Both the position numbers and the translations under genes were made by a program. From assembly GCF_923079645.1 (NCBI RefSeq), contig NZ_CAKLPY010000001.1:1942001-2006000 (forward strand): a stretch of DNA of 64,000 bases. Reading direction: 5' to 3'. Within the stretch, counting starts at the first letter, position 1. Each line of letters begins with the position of its first letter. The DNA comes from Emticicia aquatica (lineage in GTDB: Bacteria; Bacteroidota; Bacteroidia; Cytophagales; Spirosomataceae). The notes under the pieces are model-generated. The model was not told the origin of the DNA and did not search any database. It saw nothing but the letters and a program-made list of their open reading frames with translations. Shown piece by piece: positions 1-8,803 of the stretch.

Positions 1-714
1 TCTGGCAATCATGCTCAAGCAATCGCGTTAGCCGCAAAAACAGTTGGCACAAAGGCATTTATTGTTATGCCAACTAATGCACCAATTATCAAGAAAAATG
101 GTGTAAAGGCACTTGATGGAGAAATAATTGAATGTGAACCAACATTAGAAGCAAGAGAATCGACGGTTCAAAAAGTAATTGAGCGAACTGGAGCTACTTT
201 TGTACATCCATTCAATAATTATGATGTTATTGCTGGCCAAGCAACCGCTACAATTGAATTAATTACCGAAATACCAAATTTACAAGTTGTGATGGCTCCT
301 GTGGGTGGTGGGGGATTATTAAGTGGCACTGCTTTGGCAACTCATTATTTATTACCAAATGCTGAAATAATTGCTGGTGAACCTGAAGGAGCTGCAGATG
401 CAATTTTGTCATTTAAAAGTGGTAAAATTGAAAAAGCTCCTTTCATAAAAACGATTGCAGATGGCTTGATGACCAATCTTGGTGATAAAACATTGGAAAT
501 TATCAGAATGTATGTAAAAGATATTATCACGGTCAGTGATGAAGAAATTATTTCAGCAATGCGTTTGATTTGGGAACGTTTAAAAATAGTAATTGAACCA
601 TCAAGTGCGGTTCCATTTGCAGCACTTTTAAAGCAAAAAGAACGATTTGAAGGCAAAAAAGTGGGTATCATTTTAACTGGTGGAAATGTAGATTTAGGTA
701 AACTACCTTTTTAA
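1..714 (+). CDS. Threonine/serine dehydratase-type PLP enzyme, 3' part
   Basis: The reading frame is open from base 1, so the N-terminal part, including the PLP-lysine region, lies outside the window; 237 codons plus stop are visible. The visible protein begins with SGNHAQAIALAA, the substrate/cofactor loop of fold-type II PLP enzymes, followed by a glycine-rich phosphate-binding loop (VGGGGLLSG), EPSSAVPFAAL, and a C-terminal ILTGGNVDLGKLPF. This pattern fits the short threonine/serine dehydratase and serine racemase group (about 310-325 residues, no C-terminal ACT domain), cytosolic enzymes that deaminate hydroxy-amino acids to 2-oxo acids. Family assignment is firm; whether it is a catabolic threonine dehydratase, serine racemase or hydroxyaspartate lyase cannot be decided. 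A terminator hairpin follows. Confidence 0.88.
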   Translation, partial: SGNHAQAIALAAKTVGTKAFIVMPTNAPIIKKNGVKALDGEIIECEPTLEARESTVQKVIERTGATFVHPFNNYDVIAGQATATIELITEIPNLQVVMAPVGGGGLLSGTALATHYLLPNAEIIAGEPEGAADAILSFKSGKIEKAPFIKTIADGLMTNLGDKTLEIIRMYVKDIITVSDEEIISAMRLIWERLKIVIEPSSAVPFAALLKQKERFEGKKVGIILTGGNVDLGKLPF

Positions 715-736
715 AATCAGATTAGAATAAATATGA

Positions 737-773
737 AAAAAGCCTTATTTAGTTGCACTAAGTAAGGCTTTTT
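737..773 (+). terminator. Intrinsic terminator after the dehydratase gene
   Basis: An inverted repeat with arms 737-753 and 757-773 (17 bp with one G-T pair, 3-nt loop) starts with an A run and ends in TTTTTGTTTTG. It sits 22 bp after the dehydratase stop codon and before the start of the ThuA-domain gene. Confidence 0.8.
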
Positions 774-824
774 GTTTTGTATATTTACAATCCATTTATT
801 CAACCTATATAACAAAACTTACTT

Positions 825-2783
825 ATGAATTTCGCATTCTTCTCAACAAGAAGAACATTTCTTGTTATATGTCTATTTTTATTCACCAAAAGCCTCATTT
901 TTGCTCAAACATCACGGGTTTTAGTGTTTTCAAAAACCAAAGGATGGAAACATAGTTGCATCCCTTTTAGCATTAAAGCCATACAAAAACTAGGTCAAGA
1001 AAATAGTTTTATGGTAGATACAACTACTAATTCTGCTCTTTTTTCTGACCAAAATCTACAAAAATACCAAGCCGTAATCTTCAATAACACAACAGGTGAT
1101 GTATTAAATAACGAACAACAAGCGGCATTTGAAAGGTATATTCAAGCGAGCGGTGGGTTCGTTGGAATTCACTCCGCTACCGACACAGAATATGCTTGGC
1201 CATGGTATGGTGAATTGGTTGGGGCATATTTTGGAAGTCACCCCAATAACTCAAATATTAGAAAAGCTAGTATTGATGTCACTGATAATCAGCACATTTC
1301 AACAGCACATTTGCCTGCAAGATGGGAAAGAACTGATGAATGGTACAGTTTTAAATATTTTTATCATGGAATCAAACCTTTGGCTTTTTTAGACGAAAAT
1401 ACCTATGAAGGAGGAACAAATGGTGGAAACCATCCTATCGCTTGGTTTCATGAATATGACGGCGGAAGAGCATTTTATACTGCAAACGGACATACAGACG
1501 AAAGTTATTCTGAACCACTTTACTTGCAGCATTTGTTGGGAGGTATCAAATACGCTATCGGAAATGCAAATGCTTTAGATTATTCAAAATCATATTCAAA
1601 GGCTGTTCCTGAAGAAAATCGGTTTGAAAAAACGGTTTTAGTGAATGACCTTAATAACCCAATGGAATTGGCGATTGCCAAAGACGGAAGAATATTCTTT
1701 ACCGAATTGGCCGGAAACTTATCTGTTTTTAACACAAAAACCAACGAACATAAACTAATCCATCGTTTTCCATTAGTGATGAAGGGTGGAACTGGTTTAA
1801 TCGGAATTACACTTGACCCAAATTTTGAGCAAAATCAATGGGTATATCTGTATTACTCGCCACCAATAGAAGGTGAACCAATTCTTTTTAATTTATCTCG
1901 ATTTACAATTAGCAAAAATAACGTTCTTGATTTAAGTTCTGAAAAAGTTCTATTGCAAGTGCCTGTTCAAATCAATAGCGGTTCACACCACGGCGGCTCT
2001 TTAGCTTTCGATAAAAATGGTAATTTATTCTTATCAACAGGTGATGGCACTACGCCATTTCCTTCTGATGGATATGCTCCACTTGATGAACGCAAAGATG
2101 AAAAATATTATTCAATGGATGCCCAAAGGTCAGCAGCAAATACTAATGATTTAAAAGGAAAAATTTTAAGAATTCATCCCGAAAAAGACGGCACTTATAC
2201 AATTCCTCAAGGGAATATGTTTCCAAAGGGCAATCAAACCAAACCTGAAATCTTCGCTATGGGCTGTAGAAATCCCTACCGAATTGCTATAAATCCCGAA
2301 ACATCAACTGTTTACTGGGGTGAAATTGGACCCGATGCAGGCGAAGATAAAATACGTGGCCCAAGAGGCTACGATGAATTTAATCAAGCAAAAAAACCTG
2401 GTTTTTATGGTTGGCCTTATTTTGTTGGCAATAATTTTCCATATTCTGAGTGGGATTTTGAAACAGCCACCGCGGGTCCTAAATATGATGTAGAAAAACC
2501 AACCAATAATTCGCCAAACAATACTGGTTTAACAAAATTACCACCAGCAGTTGCTCCGATAATTTGGTACCCTTATAGTCTTTCACCTGATTTCCCAGAA
2601 TTAGGTTTAGGCGGAAGAAGTGCCATGGCTGGAGAATTCTATACTTATGATAAAAATTCTACCTCTAAAACTAAAATCCCTGAATACTATAATGGAGCAT
2701 TATTTGTTTTTGAAATGAAAATTACGTTAGAAGTGAAAAGTTTATGCCAACTAATGGAGATTTTAGAAGACCTATTGACTTAA
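825..2783 (+). CDS. ThuA and sugar dehydrogenase domains, 5' piece of frameshifted gene
   Basis: The 652-residue product starts with a signal peptide (hydrophobic segment ending at about residue 28, IFAQ). Residues about 30-245 form a ThuA-like domain: a GFVGIHSATDTEYAW stretch and GGRAFYTANGHTDESY are typical. Residues about 270 to the end form most of a six-bladed glucose/sorbosone dehydrogenase propeller (NNPMELAIAKDGRIFFTE, GSHHGGSLAFDKNGNLFL, GCRNPYRIAINPET). The last about 25 residues (from MKITLEVK) do not resemble the family and are read after the frameshift. On its own the product would lack the last blade and the cytochrome. ThuA-family function in this setting is not established; the dehydrogenase fold is certain. 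Confidence 0.8.
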   Translation: MNFAFFSTRRTFLVICLFLFTKSLIFAQTSRVLVFSKTKGWKHSCIPFSIKAIQKLGQENSFMVDTTTNSALFSDQNLQKYQAVIFNNTTGDVLNNEQQAAFERYIQASGGFVGIHSATDTEYAWPWYGELVGAYFGSHPNNSNIRKASIDVTDNQHISTAHLPARWERTDEWYSFKYFYHGIKPLAFLDENTYEGGTNGGNHPIAWFHEYDGGRAFYTANGHTDESYSEPLYLQHLLGGIKYAIGNANALDYSKSYSKAVPEENRFEKTVLVNDLNNPMELAIAKDGRIFFTELAGNLSVFNTKTNEHKLIHRFPLVMKGGTGLIGITLDPNFEQNQWVYLYYSPPIEGEPILFNLSRFTISKNNVLDLSSEKVLLQVPVQINSGSHHGGSLAFDKNGNLFLSTGDGTTPFPSDGYAPLDERKDEKYYSMDAQRSAANTNDLKGKILRIHPEKDGTYTIPQGNMFPKGNQTKPEIFAMGCRNPYRIAINPETSTVYWGEIGPDAGEDKIRGPRGYDEFNQAKKPGFYGWPYFVGNNFPYSEWDFETATAGPKYDVEKPTNNSPNNTGLTKLPPAVAPIIWYPYSLSPDFPELGLGGRSAMAGEFYTYDKNSTSKTKIPEYYNGALFVFEMKITLEVKSLCQLMEILEDLLT

Positions 2784-4216
2784 CTTTTGGAAAAGACGGA
2801 GTCATGTATGTATTAGAATATGGCTCTGTATATGGTGCTGATAACGTAGATGCAAGGCTAGTAAAAATTGAGTATAATAGCGAAAATCGTTCTCCCAAAG
2901 GTGACGCATATTTTGTGGATTCCAAATTAGTTGAAAAATTAAACGCTCAATCATTTATTACATCAGAAACAAGAAATTTTCCAAAACCAAAAGAGATAGT
3001 AGGTAAATCTCCATTGACGGTAAAAGTTTCTGGTAGAGGAACTGACCCTGATTTTGATGATAAATTGACTTACCAATGGTTATTAAATGGCAAAGAAATT
3101 TCAAATAAACCAAGTGCAGACTATACTTTCACAAAATCGGGTAAGTTCAAGCTATTATTTAAAGTAACCGACCAAAAAGGCTCTACTAACATTGACACTT
3201 TGACCGCAATTATTGGTAATGAAAAACCAATTGTAACTATTAAATCAAGCAAAAATCGCTCATTTTACTGGGATAATCAACCGTTCGACTATCAAATTGA
3301 TGTAAATGATTTTGAGGATAAAATTATTAATACAAAGAAAATAAAAACAGTTTATAATTATAATCCACAGCCTTTTAGTCCTGATGCTGATGTAACTACA
3401 AAAGCAATTTCAACGGTTGAATCGGGTTCTATTGGAAAAACTTTAATAGAAGGAAGTGATTGTAAAGCTTGTCATACGATCGATAAAAAAGCAGTTGGGC
3501 CGTCCTTTACTGAGATTTCTAAAAAATATTCTGGTCGTGAAGGTTCACTTCAACTATTGACAAAAAAAGTAATTGAAGGTGGTGGTGGTACTTGGGGAAC
3601 AGTACATGTTATGGCTGCTCATCCCCAATTAGCTAAGCAAGATGTCAATGAAATGATAAAATATATTCTTTCACTAAGCGACCCGAAAAAAGAGTTTAAG
3701 TCAATTCCTCCCCATGGCTCACTAGTTTTAGAAGCACATAAAACTGATACCCCTAAAGGTTTTTACACATTAAAATCACAGTATTTGGATAATAAAACAA
3801 GTGAAGCTTCAGCCCAAACTGGAACTGACATTGTTAGATTAAAATACCATATTTTAAGAGCAATGGATGCTGATTTACACCCTGGATTTAATTTTGAATG
3901 GGGTCAATTACGTCAAGGCAGTTCAAAATCATATTTAATGTATAAAAAAATTGACCTTACTGGTATCAAAAATATTAGTTTTGAATATGCATCGCTGGAC
4001 AAAAATGGGGAAATAGAGATTAGAAGAAATTCGGTTGCAGGCCCAATTATTGGTAAAGTTAAATTTGAAGCAACAGGAAATTGGGATACAATGAAATGGA
4101 TTGAATGTAAACTTGAAAATTCAGAAAATTACTTTCAGGATTTATATTTTGTAGCAGTAAAAAAAGACAAACCGAATGATAATATTATAAAATTCAAATC
4201 AGTAAAATTTGATTAA
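2744..4216 (+). CDS. PKD, cytochrome c and CBM-like domains, 3' piece of frameshifted gene
   Basis: The frame continues the dehydrogenase propeller (RRPIDLTFGKDGVMYVLEYG), so the ATG at 2744 is probably not a natural start. Order of domains: end of propeller (1-55), PKD-like domain (about 85-165), cytochrome c (about 225-310) with haem site CKACH and candidate axial methionine in VMAAHP, then a CBM6-like beta-sandwich (about 325-490) with RAMDADLHPG and a terminal IIKFKSVKFD. Such small cytochromes receive electrons from the upstream dehydrogenase in fused relatives. There is no T9SS tail. The stop codon lies 6 bp before a bidirectional terminator. Confidence 0.8.
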   Translation: MPTNGDFRRPIDLTFGKDGVMYVLEYGSVYGADNVDARLVKIEYNSENRSPKGDAYFVDSKLVEKLNAQSFITSETRNFPKPKEIVGKSPLTVKVSGRGTDPDFDDKLTYQWLLNGKEISNKPSADYTFTKSGKFKLLFKVTDQKGSTNIDTLTAIIGNEKPIVTIKSSKNRSFYWDNQPFDYQIDVNDFEDKIINTKKIKTVYNYNPQPFSPDADVTTKAISTVESGSIGKTLIEGSDCKACHTIDKKAVGPSFTEISKKYSGREGSLQLLTKKVIEGGGGTWGTVHVMAAHPQLAKQDVNEMIKYILSLSDPKKEFKSIPPHGSLVLEAHKTDTPKGFYTLKSQYLDNKTSEASAQTGTDIVRLKYHILRAMDADLHPGFNFEWGQLRQGSSKSYLMYKKIDLTGIKNISFEYASLDKNGEIEIRRNSVAGPIIGKVKFEATGNWDTMKWIECKLENSENYFQDLYFVAVKKDKPNDNIIKFKSVKFD

Positions 4217-4222
4217 TAAAAT

Positions 4223-4262
4223 AAATAAGCTGAATAAAATTGATATTTTATTCAGCTTATTT
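4223..4262. terminator. Bidirectional terminator between convergent genes
   Basis: A perfect 18-bp stem (4223-4240 with 4245-4262, loop TGAT) lies between the end of the cytochrome gene and the end of the adenine deaminase gene, whose stop codon overlaps the right arm. Both strands read A-rich arm, loop, T-rich arm. Confidence 0.8.
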
Positions 4263-5899
4263 TATTCAAATAAATCAACAAACTCAAATTTTTCTCCATC
4301 AAAAAGCCCTAAATCACTTAATTTCAAAGCTGGAATAACTAATAACGCCATAAACGAAAGACTCATAAAAGGCGAACCAAGTGTACTACCAAGTTGTTCT
4401 TTCACAAAACGGTCTATCATTGTATAGCTTTCAGCTACTTTATAGCCATCATCATTACTCATTAATCCAGCAATTGGCAAACCCAATACCCCTCTTTTTG
4501 TATTACTCACCGCCGCTACTCCTCCTTTTTCACGTATTATTAAATTAATTGCTTCACAAATTGAAAAATCATCAACGCCAACAGCAATAATATTATGAGA
4601 ATCATGTCCAACAGAAGAAGCAATCGCACCTTCTTTTAAGCCATAATTGTTAATAAAAGCAATTGCAGGTGCTGCATTTTTATAGCGATTTAAAACCACA
4701 ATTTTAAGTATATCATTTTCTATATCTGAAACAACAAATCCATCTTTAATTTTAGGTTCTACAAAAATTTCTTTAGTAATTAACTGACCATCAATCGTTT
4801 TAATTACCCTCATTTTTTTGTTTCCATCGGGTGCAGCCATTTCAATTTGAGATGGACTTATTGGTTCACAATTAAAGTTATTTATTACCTCACTTTGTAA
4901 ATTTTCAATAAGTGAACCACCATTTTCAGCAACTTTTTCACCATTAATGTAGGTTCCTAAAACATTAAAATCTCTTAAATTATCTACCAAAATAAAATCT
5001 GCCCAATCACCTTCTCTTAATAAACCAACATTCATTCTATAATGTAAAACAGGATTAATTGTAGCCATACGAAGTACTTTAAAAGTATCTATACCTTTAG
5101 CAACAGCCCTTTTTACTAATTGATTAATATGCCCTTCTACTAAATTATCAGGATGCTTATCATCAGAGCAAAACATCATACTCGCAAAATACTCATTGGC
5201 TAATGGAATCAATTCGTCAAAGTTTTTTGCAGCACTTCCTTCTCTAATCAATATTTTCATCCCAAGTTTAAGTTTTTCCAAAGCTTCACCTCTGGTAAAA
5301 CACTCATGGTCAGTTTCAATTCCAGCATCAATATATTTTTTAGCAGAAGCTCCTCTTAAACCAGGAGCATGGCCATCAACTGGTTTATTATACGCTTGTG
5401 CGAGAGCAATTTTCTGTAAAACAATGGGATCTTCATTCAACACTCCAGGGAAATTCATCATTTCGGCTAAATATCCAATTTCCTTAAATTTAAATAAATA
5501 AGCGATGTCCTTAGCGTTAATTTCTGCACCTGCCGTTTCAAAATTCGTCGCTGGAACACAAGATGGTGCTCCAAAACAAAATTTAAACGGAACTTTTCTC
5601 CCATCTTCTATCATAAATTCTACTCCTTTTACTCCCAAAACATTGGCTATTTCGTGTGGGTCTGACACACTTCCAACACTGCCATGAACAACTGCCAAAC
5701 GAGCAAACTGAGCTGGTGTAAGCATTGAACTTTCCACATGTACATGAGAATCAATCAAGCCAGGTAATATATATATAACATCTGTTTTCTCATTTTCTTG
5801 GTATTTTATTTGATGAATTCTTCCTTTGTCAATTGTCAATATTCCATACGAAATCGTTCCGTCGAATACATTTACAATATTGGCACTTAATGTTGTCAT
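4262..5899 (-). CDS. ade: Adenine deaminase
   Basis: The 545-residue protein matches the AdeC/Ade family in length and motifs. This amidohydrolase converts adenine to hypoxanthine and ammonia in purine salvage. The metal-binding PGLIDSHVHVESSML lies at residues 46-60 (His52, His54), followed by SDPHEIANVLG, GHAPGLRG, a DHECFTRGEALEKL helix and MFCSDDKHPDNL, all typical. The C-terminal domain shows GHDSHNIIAVG and LPIAGLMS, also conserved in adenine deaminases. The start MTTLSANIVNVFDG places the beta-sandwich N-terminus as usual. It is monocistronic and convergent with the upstream fusion gene. Confidence 0.95.
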   Translation of the reverse strand: MTTLSANIVNVFDGTISYGILTIDKGRIHQIKYQENEKTDVIYILPGLIDSHVHVESSMLTPAQFARLAVVHGSVGSVSDPHEIANVLGVKGVEFMIEDGRKVPFKFCFGAPSCVPATNFETAGAEINAKDIAYLFKFKEIGYLAEMMNFPGVLNEDPIVLQKIALAQAYNKPVDGHAPGLRGASAKKYIDAGIETDHECFTRGEALEKLKLGMKILIREGSAAKNFDELIPLANEYFASMMFCSDDKHPDNLVEGHINQLVKRAVAKGIDTFKVLRMATINPVLHYRMNVGLLREGDWADFILVDNLRDFNVLGTYINGEKVAENGGSLIENLQSEVINNFNCEPISPSQIEMAAPDGNKKMRVIKTIDGQLITKEIFVEPKIKDGFVVSDIENDILKIVVLNRYKNAAPAIAFINNYGLKEGAIASSVGHDSHNIIAVGVDDFSICEAINLIIREKGGVAAVSNTKRGVLGLPIAGLMSNDDGYKVAESYTMIDRFVKEQLGSTLGSPFMSLSFMALLVIPALKLSDLGLFDGEKFEFVDLFE

Positions 5900-5964
5900 A
5901 AAGGGTAGTATAAAATTTTGGTTTGTAAAATAAAGTATTTTTTAGAAAATATCACCATTAACAC

Positions 5965-5972
5965 CAAAACTA
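5965..5972 (-). promoter_or_regulatory. Possible -7 element for ade
   Basis: The minus strand reads TAGTTTTG, matching the Bacteroidota TAnnTTTG element, 66 bp upstream of the ade start. No TTTG/TTG box is at the usual 17-23 nt spacing, so this is weak. Confidence 0.3.
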
Positions 5973-6129
5973 TTAATAAAATTTGATTGGAAATAAAATT
6001 CAACCAAATTCAAAGTGAAATTATGCCTTTTAGAGTAAGAATCTTGTGATTTTTAGAACTTTTGAGTCGTTTTACTAATACAAGATAAGTAGCGAATATT
6101 TAGAAGTATTTCTCAAAGCAAAAAATAAA

Positions 6130-6158
6130 AAAGTCATCCAATAATATCAGATGACTTT
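6130..6158 (-). terminator. Second minus-strand terminator-like hairpin
   Basis: Arms 6130-6138 and 6150-6158 (9 bp, 11-nt loop) are followed on the minus strand by a T-rich run (complement of 6116-6130). It lies beyond the nuo terminator, so it would end either read-through or a separate short transcript from 6160-6338. Confidence 0.55.
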
Positions 6159-6296
6159 AAGTCTATTGAGTGAACCTTTTTGAATATTTTCAATGATATG
6201 CGTATCTTTTGCGAATATCAAATTGACGACCAAAATCATGCCAAAAATTATATTAGTAATTATATCCCTTTTGTTATCAAAATCTACAATTTTCAT
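6147..6296 (-). CDS. Possible 49-residue membrane peptide (doubtful)
   Basis: The frame begins MKIVDFDNKRD and continues into a hydrophobic stretch (about residues 12-29, IITNIIFGMILVVNLIFA), ending at a TGA inside the 6130-6158 hairpin. It lies between two minus-strand terminators. I recognise no family, and chance open frames of this size are common in AT-rich DNA, so it is listed only as a candidate. Confidence 0.15.
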   Translation of the reverse strand: MKIVDFDNKRDIITNIIFGMILVVNLIFAKDTHIIENIQKGSLNRLKVI

Positions 6297-6338
6297 TCAT
6301 TTTTTAAGTTTGGCACCAAGTTTGTGATGACCGACCAT

Positions 6339-6378
6339 AAAAAAAGAGACCCATGTGAACACATGAGTCTCTTTTTTT
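6339..6378 (-). terminator. Terminator closing the nuo operon after nuoJ
   Basis: Arms 6339-6357 and 6360-6378 form a stem of about 19 bp with a central C/A mismatch and a 2-nt loop, with an A7 left arm and T7 right arm. It starts 15 bp beyond the nuoJ stop codon on the minus strand, which marks the end of the operon at nuoJ. Confidence 0.85.
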
Positions 6379-6392
6379 ATGAATGATAATAA

Positions 6393-6938
6393 TTAAAAAT
6401 GTCTTTCGCCAGGTTCACGTTTTGCTAACATCACCGCTCCAGCCATCGCAACTAAAAACAATACAGATACTAATTCAAAAGGCAAAATATATTCTCCATA
6501 AAGTGATTTTCCTAAGACCTCAACCATTCCAGTTTGTGAACTGAAATTAAGTTTATCTGCGGTTTGTTTGTCAGACCTTCTTAAAAATAATATCAAGATT
6601 CCACCCATCAAAAGTGCAGTTACGACCGCGGCAACAATTGTTTTATTATTTTTCATTTCATCTGCTTCTTCTTTCAGATTCAAAAACATAATAACAAGTA
6701 AGAATAGAACCATTATTGCCCCTGCATAAACGATTATATTAACCGCTGCTAAAAATTGTGCATTAAGAAGGATATAATGTGCTGATATTGAAAAGAAAGT
6801 CACAATGAGATAAATCACACTATGTACTGGATTTTTCGACATAATAGTGCCTAAAGCTCCAAAAAGAGTAAGCACAGATAATATTGAAAACGTGTACCAA
6901 ATAGGTGGTAAATTGAATATATTCTGTAAAAATTGCAT
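6393..6938 (-). CDS. nuoJ: NADH-quinone oxidoreductase subunit J
   Basis: The 181-residue membrane protein has five hydrophobic segments and the family signature around residues 45-90 (VHSVIYLIVTFFSISAHYILL, AQFLAAVNIIVYAGAIMVLFL), the TM3 region that contains the pi-bulge in NuoJ/ND6. It is a proton-pumping membrane subunit of complex I. It is the last gene of this minus-strand operon, 42 bp after nuoI, and is followed by a strong terminator instead of nuoK, which is unusual because nuoK, L, M and N normally follow. Confidence 0.95.
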   Translation of the reverse strand: MQFLQNIFNLPPIWYTFSILSVLTLFGALGTIMSKNPVHSVIYLIVTFFSISAHYILLNAQFLAAVNIIVYAGAIMVLFLLVIMFLNLKEEADEMKNNKTIVAAVVTALLMGGILILFLRRSDKQTADKLNFSSQTGMVEVLGKSLYGEYILPFELVSVLFLVAMAGAVMLAKREPGERHF

Positions 6939-6980
6939 AATTATAATAAATCTTAGATAGTCCCCAAATTTGGGTTTATT

Positions 6981-7526
6981 TTATTTCCAAAGTTTCTGAG
7001 CGTCTTCCTTGGTCCATGCATCTCTTTGATAACGATGATTCATGTCTTCCACCAATTGGTCTTTACCATAAATAACATCTTTACGGTCTGAAAATACAGG
7101 TACAAACATGTCGTGTCTTAAATAAACTGCTTGTTTTGGACAAGCTTCTTCACAAAGACCACAAAAAATACAACGCAACATATTTATTTCATATACTGCA
7201 GCATATTTTTCTTCACGATATAAATGTTCTTCACCCTTTACTCTTTCTTGAGCAACCATCGAAATCGCTTCAGCAGGACACGCAACCGCACACAAACCAC
7301 AAGCAGTACAACGCTCTCTTCCTTCTTCGTCTCGTTTTAAAATATGATGTCCACGAAAAACCGGTCCAAGATACCTTTTTTGTTCAGGGTATTCTATCGT
7401 TGGCTTTTTCATGAAAAAGTGACGGATTGTAATACCTAAACCAGTTGCTAGAGAAGGTAAATAGCTTCTCTCAAACAAACTCATTTCGGATTTATCAGTT
7501 TTTTTTGCTCTATTCGTTAATTGCAT
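6981..7526 (-). CDS. nuoI: NADH-quinone oxidoreductase subunit I (two 4Fe-4S)
   Basis: The 181-residue protein carries two 4Fe-4S ferredoxin motifs, CTACGLCAVACPAEAI and CIFCGLCEEACPKQAV, which hold clusters N6a and N6b in the arm that links the peripheral electron chain to the quinone site. The N-terminal amphipathic region (LPSLATGLGITIRHFFMKKP) is typical for membrane association. It lies 63 bp after nuoH and 42 bp before nuoJ. The short gap to nuoJ contains the palindrome CCCAAATTTGGG (6963-6974). Confidence 0.96.
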   Translation of the reverse strand: MQLTNRAKKTDKSEMSLFERSYLPSLATGLGITIRHFFMKKPTIEYPEQKRYLGPVFRGHHILKRDEEGRERCTACGLCAVACPAEAISMVAQERVKGEEHLYREEKYAAVYEINMLRCIFCGLCEEACPKQAVYLRHDMFVPVFSDRKDVIYGKDQLVEDMNHRYQRDAWTKEDAQKLWK

Positions 7527-7589
7527 ATTTTTATCAATTTTGGCTTTAGAGTAATTTAAAGCGTCAAAAGTATCACTAATAATAATTGA

Positions 7590-8765
7590 CTAAGCTCCCA
7601 AAACAGCATTTTTCTTTTTCGGACGTAATGACCAGAAAATTGAAATTATAAGAACCATAACGGCTAGTCCAGCCCAAATACCAACTAATTTATATCCTGA
7701 AAGTAATGCAATTGCGGTAATAACAATGTTACCAACTGCCAAAGGAATTAATCCTTTCCAACCTAAATTCATTAATTGGTCATAGCGGAAACGTGGAACA
7801 GTCCAACGTACCCACATAAAGAAAAATATACCAAATAATATTTTCGTAAACATGGCTCCAATACCAACTAAAGTAGCAACGTTATGTCCAACTGTATCTC
7901 CCAAAAATGCTACCAACTGTGATTGAACGAAATCCATTCCTGGGTAATTATATCCTCCAAAAAATAAACATGCAGTAACCGCTGATGAAGCAAACATATT
8001 GATATATTCTGCAAAAAGATAAAATCCTAATTTCATCGAGCTATATTCAGTATGATAGCCACCAACTAGTTCTGTCTCACACTCTGGCAAATCGAATGGA
8101 GTTCGATTGCACTCAGCAAATGCACATACTATAAATATCAAACAACCCAAAGGCTGATAAAATACATTCCAATTGCCACCGTGTTGTTGCTGCGTAATTT
8201 CACGAAGTGAAAGTGTACCTGACATCATCAAAATTGCAATAATTGACATTCCCATTGCAAGCTCATAGCTAATATTTTGTGATGCTGCACGAATAGCCCC
8301 CAACAAAGAAAATTTGTTATTTGATGCCCAGCCACCAATCATTACTCCATAAACTCCTAACGAAACAACTCCAAAAACATATAAAATGCCTATATTAATT
8401 TCAATTCCTTGTACAATTACTGGTTTTCCATCAATAAGAAATGAATTACCAAATGGCACAACTGCACTTGACATTAATGCCGTAAACATTGATAAACAAG
8501 GGCCTAATATAAATAACCATTTGTCAGCTTTTGCAGGAATAAAATCTTCTTTAAAAAACATTTTTCCAGCATCTGCCAAAGGCTGAAGTAAACCACCCCA
8601 ACCAGCACGGTTTGGTCCTCTACGGTCTTGAATATAAGCTGCTACTTTACGTTCCGCCCAAGTTGAATAGGCTGCAATTCCCAATGTAACTGCAAAAAGC
8701 ACTAAAATTATTAGGGATTTCCAAAGGAACATACTTTCGGTTATCCATTGTACAAATGAACTCAT
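7590..8765 (-). CDS. nuoH: NADH-quinone oxidoreductase subunit H
   Basis: The 391-residue polytopic protein is complex I subunit H (ND1), which forms part of the quinone-binding chamber. Conserved segments include RKVAAYIQDRRGPNRAG near residues 40-56, FFKEDFIPAKADK, the loop ECNRTPFDLPECETELVGG, EYSSMKLGFYLFAEY, and FFMWVRWTVPRFRYDQLM. At 391 residues it is somewhat longer than the E. coli subunit (about 325) because of extended loops and C-terminus. It lies between nuoG and nuoI with short gaps. Confidence 0.96.
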   Translation of the reverse strand: MSSFVQWITESMFLWKSLIILVLFAVTLGIAAYSTWAERKVAAYIQDRRGPNRAGWGGLLQPLADAGKMFFKEDFIPAKADKWLFILGPCLSMFTALMSSAVVPFGNSFLIDGKPVIVQGIEINIGILYVFGVVSLGVYGVMIGGWASNNKFSLLGAIRAASQNISYELAMGMSIIAILMMSGTLSLREITQQQHGGNWNVFYQPLGCLIFIVCAFAECNRTPFDLPECETELVGGYHTEYSSMKLGFYLFAEYINMFASSAVTACLFFGGYNYPGMDFVQSQLVAFLGDTVGHNVATLVGIGAMFTKILFGIFFFMWVRWTVPRFRYDQLMNLGWKGLIPLAVGNIVITAIALLSGYKLVGIWAGLAVMVLIISIFWSLRPKKKNAVLGA

Positions 8766-8803
8766 AATTACTATATTTTTAATTCACCAAAGGTGTATTA
8801 CAA

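Larger units (their letters stand above)
825..4216 (+). pseudogene. ThuA - sugar dehydrogenase - PKD - cytochrome c - CBM6-like fusion, frameshifted
   Basis: Two overlapping frames (825-2783 and 2744-4216) together encode a single known Bacteroidota architecture of about 1,130 residues: signal peptide, ThuA-like domain, PQQ-type glucose/sorbosone dehydrogenase propeller, PKD domain, c-type cytochrome (CKACH) and a C-terminal CBM6-like domain. The propeller is cut at FVFE and resumes in the other frame at NYVRSEKFMPTNGDF, so the net change is -1 around the A run at 2717-2720. Restoring one base gives one frame of 1,131 codons; a Trp codon expected just before may also be missing. Either the gene is truly broken, or this is a homopolymer sequencing error. 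The role inferred is periplasmic or surface oxidation of a sugar with electron transfer to the fused haem. Confidence 0.75.
5900..6392. other. Intergenic region between ade and nuoJ
   Basis: This 493-bp AT-rich gap holds a possible ade promoter element, two minus-strand terminator hairpins (6130-6158 and 6339-6378), and between them a short minus-strand reading frame of doubtful status. I see no convincing conserved gene or RNA in it. Confidence 0.6.

Noticed and set aside
1129-1392. Plus-strand frame of 87 codons inside the ThuA domain
   Set aside because: It is an out-of-frame overlap within a conserved domain.
2711-2745. Programmed ribosomal frameshift in the fusion gene
   Set aside because: No classic slippery heptamer with a downstream pseudoknot is evident at the junction; an indel or read error is simpler.
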